NCBI RefSeq assembly: GCF_018320785.1
Contig: NC_054877.1
Location: 35,858,151-35,922,150 of the forward strand
Origin: Cheilinus undulatus
Lineage: Eukaryota; Chordata; Actinopteri; Labriformes; Labridae
Direction: 5' to 3'
Length of the DNA stretch: 64,000 bases
Below, piece after piece: positions 12,603 to 23,120 of this stretch (its first letter is position 1; each line of letters opens with the position of its first letter). The notes beneath the pieces are model-generated. The model was not told the DNA's origin. It did no database searches and saw nothing but the letters and a program-made list of their open reading frames with translations. Made by a program: the position numbers and the translations under genes.

Positions 12603-14656
12603 TCTGAATTGATTCATCATGTTTTGGTAACTAATAATCCACTGTCAATCTGACATTTATCAGATTATATTCCGATTCTTTTTTAGTAATTTATTGATCC
12701 TATTGATGAGATAGAGGTATCATAAAAGTATGTGTCAAAGATGATACAACAAGCTTTAAGGGGTTAGGGTGTAGTCAGCATCTGTCACACTGTATGATGT
12801 ACTCATGTCCTGGAGCACTGACATTACTGCATTGTCACAGCCTGGAGCTTGCATTTACAGAGCCTGGGTCTGTTGAAGGTGACAATGCTGTGGCAGCAGA
12901 GTAGGCCATGTGGTAGATTCTTATCAGCACATATAGAGACATAACTGAGATTAGGGATTTCTTCAATGAGCACATATCCATTCTGTTAGGAATAAGAGTC
13001 TTGTTTAATTTCAAACTGATTAAAGTAGTCATCAGTGTAACAACTGCTTATAATAGAGCTGTAAACATAATTTTTTCTTGCTGTTTTTTTCCACTGGAAA
13101 GACAGCACTAACACTAAAACAATATAAACGGCAGAAAGGTCAAAACCTTGGCGCTAAACATGCCATAACAACCTATTAAACAACTACAGCACTTCTTTAA
13201 ACTTGACCAGTTGTAGACATCCCTCATCTCTCAATTTAGGTTAAAACAGTTGAAATGATTTGACCTCTGTGTGTTACTCCAGGTGTCACACCTTAGTCCA
13301 GCCACGGTGATCGTCCAGGCTGTCGATTGAGAGGGCGATCATTTTGACATTGCGTTTGCTGAACTCGCTGCTCAGTCTGGCAGCTCGGCCCAGCTCTGTG
13401 GTGCAGACAGGAGTGTAGTCTCGGGGGTGGGAGAAAAGGATCCCCCACCTGGAATGAAAACAGAGATTTGCCAGTTAGAAACTGTTAAGTAACAAAAAAG
13501 AAGTTTTCCTCTGACCCAGTTCCCTCTTGTCACACGTCAGTCTCTCAGAATTATGTTACTTTTGTTGCTTGTTTGGCTGCTGAGTAGGATGAGGCTGAAT
13601 GAAGCAGCTGACACAGAACTGACAGGAAGTGACCTTTGTGTTGAAATGATTGAAACACAAAGGAGATTTTCAGGTGGTCAGCAGTTTGGTTGTTTGCCCT
13701 CATTTTGGAGAGATGCTAAGTTTGACACCTGACCTACTACACACAATGATGCTTTTGAATTTAATCCTGTCATGATAGCAACAAAGATATGTTCTAAAAT
13801 ATCCAAATGTATGAACCACTAATGCAAACATTTTCTAATCTAATAACTGCATTAAGAGCAAATAAAATGTCTACATCCTATTAAAGACTATTCTTTTACA
13901 CACATGGAGGCCAAAATTAAACTACAGAGGCAGTTGCAATATTTGCCATAAATAGGCAGGGTGTAGTCTTTAGGTGTGTATCAAATAAGGACGTATACGA
14001 CTGACATTATGACTTGGTTAACTTCCTACAACCCTGCATGTGCATATGAGGACATTACATCTTGGCTTTCCTAAAACATAGCAATAAATGGTGCTATTAG
14101 AAATTATAATTGTCCAGAATGCCCATTAAATTTGAAATAATTTGCTTGAAATTTTGGGAGAATTTGCTACGAATTTTTTTTAGGAATTTTTATGTAATGT
14201 GGGATTTGTAGCAGAAGAATGGACATTGCACCTTAAAGTTGGTTTAAAAAGATATGTATATTTATGAGATGTGGACATATCCTGTAGTTTAGCTAAAAAG
14301 AGGCCCTTCAAATATTTACAGTCTCACTATGACTGCTCATATTGGTATTTGCCTGTGGCCTTCAAACTACTCTAGCCGCCCCTGTCCATACACGTATCTT
14401 TAAACTATTTAAAGTTGTAGCTTCTATATACATTATAGGTAAAATGTTTAAGCAGCAGTCACAGCAGTAACAGGAACTAAATGCAAGCTAACACGCTCTT
14501 GTGATTTAACTTTATAATACACTGAAACGATGGTTTAAAATAATATCAGCCTTGATTTACTCACGAATCTCCGAGAAATTCATGGAATTTGATTTTCCCA
14601 GCAGTTGTTTCTGCCTCGAAATCAGGAAATACATCTCCGAGCAGCAGTCCCGGCAT
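10309..14656 (-). CDS. prdx6: Peroxiredoxin 6 (1-Cys peroxiredoxin / acidic phospholipase A2), complete
   Basis: A cytosolic and lysosomal 1-Cys peroxiredoxin that reduces hydroperoxides with glutathione and also has phospholipase A2 activity. The five exons on the minus strand are 14656-14565, 13448-13292, 10939-10790, 10663-10517 and 10437-10309 (TAA). Splice phases agree and the product is 224 aa, the same length as human PRDX6. The peroxidatic motif TPVCTTE gives Cys46. The phospholipase site is intact: His25, Ser31 within GDSWG, and Asp140 in SPDKKLK. The C-terminus [10 protein letters not shown] is typical, with no resolving Cys. The start was set at MPGLLLGD by family alignment; an in-frame upstream ATG at 14764 would add 36 unrelated residues. 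Intron 2 is long and carries a purine-rich repeat and an AT microsatellite. Confidence 0.97.
11850..12170 (+). repeat. Purine-rich degenerate tandem repeat (AAGTGGCAAAAATGG type)
   Basis: Units resembling GGCTAAAAAGTGGCAAAAAT are repeated with many changes in prdx6 intron 2. The same sequence, reverse-complemented, fills the hAT-like element at 33926-35002. The long minus-strand open frame at 11949-12260 (Phe/Pro/Leu-rich) is a by-product of this composition. Confidence 0.7.
12521..12599. repeat. Poly-A run followed by (AT)n microsatellite
   Basis: About 29 A residues, then TAAAAAAA, then about 40 bp of alternating AT, within prdx6 intron 2. Confidence 0.9.
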
Positions 14657-15276
14657 GATTAGTGTGCGCGTGGAGGTGTCCCGCGTGCAGCCGCAGTGAT
14701 GATGACAGAGCATGAGATGAAAGAAGGCGGGACCTTCCTCCTCTACAGGGTACTTCATTAACATAAACAGGACGGAAACCGACAGGCAAAGATTTGACTG
14801 ACTTTTTGCGTTCTGGTTCTGCTGAGCACGCTTAAAGGTGTCTGAATTTACTCACTTACACATGCGTCTAGCCATTTATTCTTTTTTTTGCAAATATAAA
14901 TATATATCATAAAAGTTTATCTCTGTAGAACTTCCCCATTCTCATTTCTTTAGTGTTTTTCTTATAAATTCAGTGGAAAAGCAATGGAAAAAGTGCGTTT
15001 GTTCGAGAAGGTTCACTCAGAATATGATCATTTTGAGTATACATTTAGAGCTCCCTGCTGATTTAATTACATGATGATACAAGGATGATATACTGCAGCC
15101 ATGTGACTAAAGCAGTCCACTCCAGGTCTAATTTGGTGACTTTTAACCCCTTGCATCCGGAGCCTTCAGTTTGCAGGATGCTTTTCATCTGAGCGCTGCA
15201 GGATTAGAGCGTTTGCACGCCAGAGGTGGTCGAAAAGAAGTGCGTGAAGTTCCCCGGCACACTTTGTCAAACCAAA
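14657..15276. promoter_or_regulatory. Divergent prdx6 / plpp6 intergenic promoter region
   Basis: The start codons of prdx6 (-) and plpp6 (+) are 620 bp apart, so both promoters must lie here or nearby. No clear TATA box was found for either gene. The site TGAGCACGC at 14823-14831 fits the antioxidant-response core TGA(C/G)NNNGC. Mammalian PRDX6 is known to respond to NRF2, so this is a reasonable but unproven candidate; it lacks the preferred purine before TGA. Confidence 0.5.
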
Positions 15277-18200
15277 ATGTCCTCGCCCACATCCAGGCGG
15301 AATAGTTCCCGTGGATCAGTGTGTGGAAACCGGGCATCATCTGAGTGCCATGTCCGCCGCAGGGGCTCCAGCTGCTCTTACTTTTCCTCTGAAGACTTAT
15401 CCGTGAGTCTTAACCAACCGATATTTACTATAACGCTCCGGTTTCTGCTGGCGATAGATCTGTGGCTGTCCAAGCAGCTCGGAGTGTGCGCATGTGAGGA
15501 GTCTCCGTGGGTCGGTATACGGCCCCTGGTGCGTCTGGTGGAGCTCTCCGGGCATGAAATCCCGTGGCTCATCGGGACAGTGTACACTCTGCTGAGGGGA
15601 GAGAGTGTGGAGGAGCAGGAGATCATGCTGAATCTGGTCCTGGGTGAGTCAATGTTTGACCATTGATTTAAACTGTGAATATCAACTTGGACTTCAGGAC
15701 TGAAAGAATTGGATTATTTATCAATCTTTATAATATAAACTCTAGAATAATTCAAAAGAGAGTCAGCTGCCATAAAGTATCTTTAAGTTATCCAAATTGA
15801 GTCCATAACACCTTGCATTATAATTTGATATTTGGGTTAGCTTGCATTTGGCACGGTAGTGGAGATGCGTCTTTGTTTTGTAAACTAAACTTCCCTGAGT
15901 GTAACTTCGTTGTATGCAATGAAAAAAACTCTTAATCGGCATTTGTTTCAATCTCCTGTTAGTGTCCACAGTTTACGAACATATGCATTTTTCCACATCA
16001 GCTGAAAGCAACGCCAGTGCGTTATTACGCACAGTTGTGCCATGTCTGCACTGAAGCCAATGGCTGTAAATAAGGGGCTTTGTTTATCTGGACGGTGATA
16101 ACTGCGCATCAAACAGTAAAAAATAAAAAAAGCCAAAGACGAATATTCCCCCATGAGTGCCAAATAATGCCGTTATAGAGCTGCAGGATGTTTGTGCGTC
16201 CACGTGAGTGAGAGTGAAACAACAACAGCGCAGTCATGGAAAGTTTTCTACTTTGAGCCGCGGCTGACAGCAGCTGTGGTCACTCAGAGACATGCACGCG
16301 ACATGGCTGATGTTTAATTTGCAAACTGTCCACTTCAGTTGCAGATTGACACTCATCAGATAAAGTCCCTCTGTAATAGCCTACTGTATAGCGGAACTAT
16401 TTTGGTCTGTAATGGCCTATAGGGCGCCACAGTGATGTGGAAAAACCGGGTACAGGATAACTCCTCTTATAGCAGGACAGAACAATGACAGATTAATGTG
16501 GTCAGTGCTAGCATTTCCTTACATGTCATTTCTGACATTTTATCTGATGTTGATTTGTTACCTTTTACTTTTTTATACAATGTTTCATCTCTTGTTGTAT
16601 TATAAGAAGATAGGTACCGTTCAAACTTCTTACAAGCACTGAGTCCATTGCTCCTTGGCTATTAAGACTAATGAGTTTAAGAGTTTTTGACTTTTAACTG
16701 TAAGTCAAATACATTGATCATATTAAAGATGATGGCACATTTTTTTCTCAATTTTTTTAAATTCTACAGAATACATTTTGAGCATATTTTTATTGGAAAA
16801 TAATGAGCATATCACTCAGCTGTGAAAATTACAGACAGTTGCAATACTTGTTTTTTTTTTTTTTTCAAAGATGCATTAAGAATTCAACAGTGAGCTGAAG
16901 ATTTTTTCAGTTTTGTAAAATCCTATAAGGTGATATCATTCCTGATAAATATTTCTTAGTATGATGATGAGGGGAAAAGAGTGATATTATACAGAAAAGC
17001 AAGGTTTGGGTTGCCAGGTTGTTCAAAAACCCATATTGCTCTGACAAGGTGCTTACTTTGTTTTCTGGTCTTTAATTAATGGAACGAAAAATATTAGTAA
17101 GTGGTCAACATCACTAAAGATAGTTGTAAATACTAGTTGTAAACTTATTCCGACTGGTGTTTTATTCAAAAATTGGTCACTCTGACCAATTTGATTGGAC
17201 TAGTGGGTTTCCATGAGCTCTAACAGAGTTTATCGCAGGGGTACTCTTTTTATTGTTTATCACTCCAGCACAGTTGTGCTAAATACTGTTAATTAATGTT
17301 ATGGCAAACTCGGGCTTACAGAGTTAACCCTTTATGACCTGCCATAAAACAAGTCCACCAGAACATAGAAACTTAAAACAAAAAGTAAGGCAATTTGTGT
17401 TTGGTGCATTATTTCTTTGTTGTAACAATGCTTCTTGGCAATACATTTTATACAGTTGGAAAGCCTCTTTATAACCCTTTTAAATGGTGTCACATTTGTA
17501 GGGAACATGCATTTGTGGGATGAGCAGCAGAGCTGAGTATGTGGGTTGTGCCCATGAAAAATGTGCCAAATCTTCTTTGCCAGTGACCAACAGCTTATTT
17601 TGCTGTTGCTATTGACTCTTGTTTTGAGCTTCTAGTACCCCCAGATGCTGCCAATCAGGAGCCTGCATTGTGGCATTGTTTGGAGTGAACCCTAGTACCA
17701 TCTCCAGACTGAAGGCCAAGTTCCATATCGCGGAGAATGTCAGAGACAGGCCGTGAAGTGGACGTCCCAAGAAGACGACACCCCAAGAATACCGCTTTCT
17801 CACCCTGTCAGCAAGAACTCTATCCTCCAAGATGACAACACCCGCCCCCACAGAGCGGGGTTTATCAGAGACTATCTCCAGAATTTGGGAGTGGAGAGGA
17901 TGGAATGGTCTGTCAGCAGTCCTGACCTTAACCCCAATTAACACTTGTGGGATCAGCTTTTGAGCATGCTGTTGGTGCCAGAGTGACCAACACAACCACG
18001 TTGGCTGACTTGTGACAAATGCTGGTTGAAGAATGGGATGCCATCCCACAGCAGTGTGTGACCAGGCTGGTGACCAGCATGAGGAGGAGGAGCCAGGTTG
18101 TTGTGGCTGTGTATGGTTCTTCCACACGCTACTGAGGCTCCTGTTTGTTAAATCAATAAATTGTTAAATTGTCAGTATGTCTTGTTTCTTCAAACTTCAA

Positions 18201-18513
18201 TCATCCAATCCACCAAACACCAAACAAGAGTCAATGGCAGAATAAGCTGTTTGGCATTGGCAGAGAAGATTTGGCACATTTTTCATGGGCGCAACCCACA
18301 TACTCAACTCTGCTGCTCATCCCACAAATGCATGTTCCTTACAAATGTAGCACCATTTAAAAGGGTAATAAAGAGGCTTTCCAACGGTATAGAATTCATT
18401 GCCAAGAAGCATTGTTACAACAAAGAAATAATGTACCAAACACAAATTGCCTTACTTTTTGTTTTAAGTTTATAAAAAAAAGTGCAAAAACAACAGAGGA
18501 AAAATGAAAAGTG

Positions 18514-18544
<31 letters not shown>

Positions 18545-20638
18545 TTCCTAAATACAGAGTTGTGATACCTGTATCCCTCAAAATTGTGATTGTAAAAAAA
18601 TTGCACAAGATCATTTCAACACACAAAAACATGATTTGGAGTATGGTCGTAACTTCATTTTTGAAATACACTCATCTTTATGAATTGTGGCAAAAACAAA
18701 AATAAAAAGAAATTGTGCTCAATTTGCAAAAAGACAGCATCTTTATAAAAAAAATAAACTATTTACAGTAGCGCAATCAAATCTCTAAGTATGCCAGATA
18801 CTTTAGAGCATACATGTGTTTGCAGAAGACCATGTTGAAACAGTAACAAGTGTGACTCCTGACCTGCAAGAAAACAACACATTTATAGCCCGGATTATAT
18901 TCTATTGTTTTTGATGTGTGCGCTTTATGCTACATTTCTGCAAAAGATGGAAGGATATTTCTAGAAGGAAACAGTACTCTGGAACTCACTGACTGTGTGA
19001 TATGTTAGTGTTACTCCTCCAGCTTTTTATGCAAAAATAATTTTTGCTGTATCTAATTTAATTACTGTTCTACCCACGGTTAAATGTAAATATGCAAATG
19101 GGAGCGCTGGTGTTCCTGTAGGTTTTAAAGGGTTAATGCATTAATAGCAATTAATTAAGGTTCATAATCAGTGCAATATTTTTTTTATTTTTAACTGTGA
19201 TTAACCACATGCTTTATTGCCCCTTTTGTTTAGCCACTGGATCATCTTGCAGCCACAATAATGTAAAATAAATACACATGGCTCCTGAATGTATCATTTC
19301 AGTTAAATGAACTCCCACACAGCTCTGTGGACAGGTCAAGTGTCATCTGCACATTGTTTTATCAAACATTTTACTTTTTGCTGTTTAGTATTTCCTTTAC
19401 AATCCACAACATGTTCCTTTTTCCATGGTTAGGTTTGTGCTATAATCTCCAATTACCCAGGGTTCCTTATTTTCTTTCAAAATAATAACAGGTTTGTATC
19501 AAAACAAAATGTCAATTACTTCTAGTTCAAGGCTGTACAAGAAATCCAAAATGAAACAAAAACTGTTTAAAATGCAAATAATTGAATTTCAAACTGTGAA
19601 AAAAGGTGATTAATTGTGAATCCCAACAGAAATTCTACAAATTACAAATATTATAATTTGACAGCCCATCGGAAATTAAATTGGTTCATATTTGTTTACA
19701 AAAATTAGAAACTCACTGTTATATGTGGGGAGTGACAAACATGAGTGCAGGAAAATATGTATTGTTTGGCAAAATTCCTGTTACAATTAAGTCTTTTGGA
19801 CTAGTTAAAGCCAATTTATTATTATGTGAATAAAAAGTCATCTTTTTTTGTCACTTATTTCTGTTAAGAGAAATGCATTCTGTTTATAAAACTGTTCAAA
19901 AGTAATAAAAATCAAGGATGTACTGTTATCCTCAATATCAGCACAGCTGTAAAAAACCTTGAGCAGTCAACCTGGCCTCTGTGCTAATATTCAGAACAAC
20001 AGTACTTCTTCTCAACCAATGTTAAGTAATACACAGAACTACAAATCAATGGAATCAGAGGGATAGCTTAAAGCTTACTTCAGAAGACTGAGTCAGGTGA
20101 AGTAGAAACTTTTAGTGTGATAACCTATGGGTAGCCTAGATATAGCACTAACTTTGAGGTTGATTTACTTTCTGAAAAGGTGAGAAACTTGTTTTTTCTC
20201 TGTTTTCTCCACATAGCTCTGTTGTTGGACCTGCTGTTGGTCAGACTTCTGAAGACCCTGGTTAGACGTCGAAGACCAGCCCAGAACCGCTCTGAATTCT
20301 TTTCCACCTTCCTCCTGGAGCGATACTCCTTCCCATCCGGGCATGCCACCCGGGCCGCCATGTGTGCCCGCTTTCTCCTCGCTCAGCTGGTGGACACAGC
20401 CTCCATGCGGGTCCTGGTGGTGGGTTGGGCTGCTCTGGTGAGCCTGTCTCGACTGCTGCTTGCCAGGCAGTATGTGACAGATGTGGGCTTCGGCCTAGCT
20501 ATGGGGTACTGCCAGTACAGTCTGGTGGAGAGGTTGTGGGTGACATGGGACTGCCTGCAGGACCTGCTGCTCATAGGACTGAGAGAGAGACTCAACCGCG
20601 CTTACAGTGGACTGTGGATGGAAGATTGGAAACATTAG
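15277..20638 (+). CDS. plpp6: PAP2-family lipid phosphatase-like protein, PLPP6-like, with altered catalytic motif
   Basis: An integral membrane protein of the PAP2/LPT superfamily, closest to PLPP6 (polyisoprenoid/presqualene diphosphate phosphatase of the ER and nuclear envelope). Exons 15277-15643 and 20217-20638 join in phase to give 262 aa, slightly shorter than human PLPP6. The start ATG has A at -3; an upstream GTG-initiated extension is ignored. The N-terminus is Ser/Arg-rich, followed by hydrophobic segments LRFLLAIDLWL, IPWLIGTVYTLL, ALLLDLLLVRLL, VLVVGWAALVSL and a C-terminal helix. Motif C1 (Lys135 to RP142-143) and motif C2 (PSGH, 162-165) are intact. In motif C3 the spacing SR(200-201)..D211 is kept, but position 207, normally the nucleophilic His, is Gln (CAG at 20468-20470). 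The protein may therefore be catalytically dead. PLPP7 is a less likely identity because it lacks the intact C1. Confidence 0.9.
17368..18472 (+). mobile_element. Tc1-like element with about 250-bp terminal inverted repeats (plpp6 intron)
   Basis: Terminal inverted repeats at about 17368-17622 and 18220-18472 match closely, with outer ends (G/T)AAACTTAAAACAAAAAG and TA at each border (17366-17367, 18473-18474). The interior keeps transposase traces on the plus strand: an RKTTPRE-like block near 17760-17790, DDNTRPHRAGF near 17830-17865 and SSPDLNPN near 17915-17940, the second and third catalytic parts of the Tc1 DDE domain. Frameshifts and stops break the frame. A second copy in the opposite orientation lies in myoc intron 2. 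Confidence 0.82.
18515..18537. repeat. Poly-T run
   Basis: A T run of about 23 bp directly downstream of the Tc1-like element in the plpp6 intron. Confidence 0.85.
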
Positions 20639-20740
20639 GTTTAAAATGTGTCTATGAGAGGGGGGAAAATGTGTAGCATAAGTGTGTGCAATACAAAAAT
20701 GCCTTATTAGAAACACTGACATAATGATTTGTAGGATTAT

Positions 20741-20746
20741 ATTAAA
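20741..20746 (+). terminator. plpp6 polyadenylation signal
   Basis: ATTAAA about 100 bp after the stop codon. A second candidate, AATAAA, occurs near 20921. Confidence 0.45.
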
Positions 20747-20749
20747 GTT

Positions 20750-22820
20750 CTGTATGCTTTTGTTTTGTTTGGCTGCGTCAGTTTGTGTTTATTGTGTTTT
20801 TTTTTTTATTCTAAAGGATTGAGATCATGAAATGTAGGGCCACAACATTCATAACAATATTCTTGCAATGCTGTACCCAAAGCTGAATTTATACACCAGG
20901 ACAGGAAAGCTTTTTTCAGAAAATAAAATTATATCAGTGTACAACTTAAAGGTTTAATAAGATGACTGTGAGCATGTTTTTGGCTGAGTATGCAAGTTTA
21001 AACTACAGCATAAAAACGAAGCTGGCGTACAGTAGCCTGCAGGCTCCTGGCAGCATGAGCCTTTCAGTGTATGGTGACACAGTACTGTCACAGCGTGCAT
21101 GTGGGTTTGCATTGATGTGAAACAACCCACAGTGGGTTTACTGTGACACTGAGAATTCTTGTGGGCAGAAGGCAGCTTAAACTCACCCAAGTTTCCATCA
21201 GCTGCTGCTTACAAGCCCCAATGTCATCATAATACAGTCTATCTCCTCTTTCAGAGTAAATATTCAGCCACCTTTTTTACAATGATATAATAATTTCCAC
21301 ACTAATGAGATTTTGTGGTCTTGCTTTTCAAAATCGGAGAGCTGGGAACAAGTTAAAAAGGTGCTAAATAAGGCCACAAACGTTTTTAAGTGTGTTCAAA
21401 ATGTGGGTGCAAACAACTGTCCCCTAGATGGCAGTGCATTACAAGGATGTTACTGGTCCAGGTCTCAGCGCCCACTGGGCCTGGGTTTAGTTCAGCTTCC
21501 GGTAAGTACTTTTGCTTTGTCCAATTAAAGTAAAGTTAATGTTTAAGCACAATCTAAGAACCTATTTGTTTTAGCTAATAATGAGTTTTTGTAAATTAAC
21601 AACAAAAGCAAACAAGTTTGGCATATTTTAATTTCTAGTCATTAGTTAAAAGGCTTTTTAGCTAATAGTTAGCACTGGATAGCATTGGCTAACCAACCAC
21701 CATGGAAATAAGGGTTAGCTTAACAAAATACTATCTATGATATTAGAATAACCATATTACCTGCATACTTTAACTGAATTGTTAACTTAATGAAACATAC
21801 TTATGGCGCTTTTCCAGGTCAGCTATGCACTTAAAGTCAACTCTTGAAAACCAATGCTTATGCTCTGCTAATGTTTGCCAACGTCTTCTGCATAACGTCA
21901 GGCATTTCTCCCGCCTCTCGGATGTTGTTGCTATGGCAACTGGCTCACCATCCTGTCACTTATGATTTGTGATCTCATCAACCACAGGTGTGTACTTGGG
22001 AGTTAAAAAACAGACCTATGAAAGTTTTAAACCTTTTCAAAAATCAGATCAAAGTTTTATGAAATTTGCTAGTTTCCAGGTTTAGTTACTGTTTTGAATT
22101 CCAACTCAATATGATACTAAATTATAAAGGGAAATACAACCAAACTATGGGTCAGTTCAGTGTTGTTGACAGAGAGCTTTGACCCCCTTGATTTGGCTTT
22201 TAGTGTTTTCTTTTTTCTTTCTTTCTTTCTTTTTCTTTTTCTTTTTTTTTTGCCCAGTAGTTGAACTTATTAAAATGTAATGAAGTACAATACAACCTCT
22301 GCCAAAAAAATGCTTAGGTAAAAGAAAAATTACTGATTTTAAAAACTACTCAAAGAAGTACTGGCACACAAAAGCTACTCAACTACAGTAGTTTGAGTAA
22401 ATGTTATTAGTTATTTACTTTCCGACCTAATTATACAGTTCATCGTTATATGTTTCTTATATGTTACTGGAGTTTAGGCTGGCCTACAGACCTATGCCTG
22501 CTGAAGTCTTTTTATTCATTCATTGTCATTTCTTACAATTTCAGGTGTGTTTTAAGGACCAAATTATGTTAATTTTTTCATCCTCAAAATTTAAATTCTG
22601 TTGCGAGGACTGAAATTTTAGGTCTGAGCTGCAGTTGAATATCAGTATTGGCTAGAATTGTCAGATATAGACTTAAAACCAATACCCTGCATCTCCACCA
22701 ATAAGGAAAGATTATATTTAACTGTACATTTCCTCAGCACTTTATGTGAACTTTAAATGGATTTGTAAAATGAAAATGCAAACCAAATAATGTCAGGAAT
22801 AAACAAGCGTATATTTTTTA
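20750..22820. other. Intergenic spacer between plpp6 and myoc, no gene seen
   Basis: Both genes end here, tail to tail. The stretch has a pyrimidine tract with TTTC units at about 22210-22250 and no credible open frame. Confidence 0.6.
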
Positions 22821-22982
22821 AAGTTTTTATTTGATTGAAAACTTAAATAGCACAAAGATTTACTGACAAGTTACTGACATGATACAAAAATATCTTGATT
22901 TTCAATCACAATTTCTGTTAACATGGGCTATATCTTAGCTACGTTTATGAATTGTGAATACATTTATGTTGGTATAAGAGAT

Positions 22983-22988
22983 TTTATT
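22983..22988 (-). terminator. Candidate myoc polyadenylation signal
   Basis: AATAAA on the minus strand, about 130 bp beyond the stop. Another occurs at 22826-22831. Confidence 0.45.
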
Positions 22989-23120
22989 TACAGTAGTGTT
23001 ATAAAAATAGACTTTGAAGATGCAAAAACACCTTGAAATAACCTCAGTACAGTTCATATGATTATATGTTTTATCTCATTCAGAGTCCTGTAAACAGCAG
23101 TGTCTCTGTCTGTGTTCTCT

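Noticed and set aside
14657-14764. In-frame upstream ATG extending prdx6 by 36 residues
   Set aside because: The extension has no counterpart in the family, and the MPG start gives exactly the usual length.
15226-15276. Upstream extension of plpp6 beginning at GTG
   Set aside because: Not an ATG; the ATG at 15277 has a good context and the extension has no family match.
17609-18127. Minus-strand 172-codon frame in the plpp6 intron
   Set aside because: Antisense shadow of the decayed Tc1-like transposase, which reads on the plus strand.
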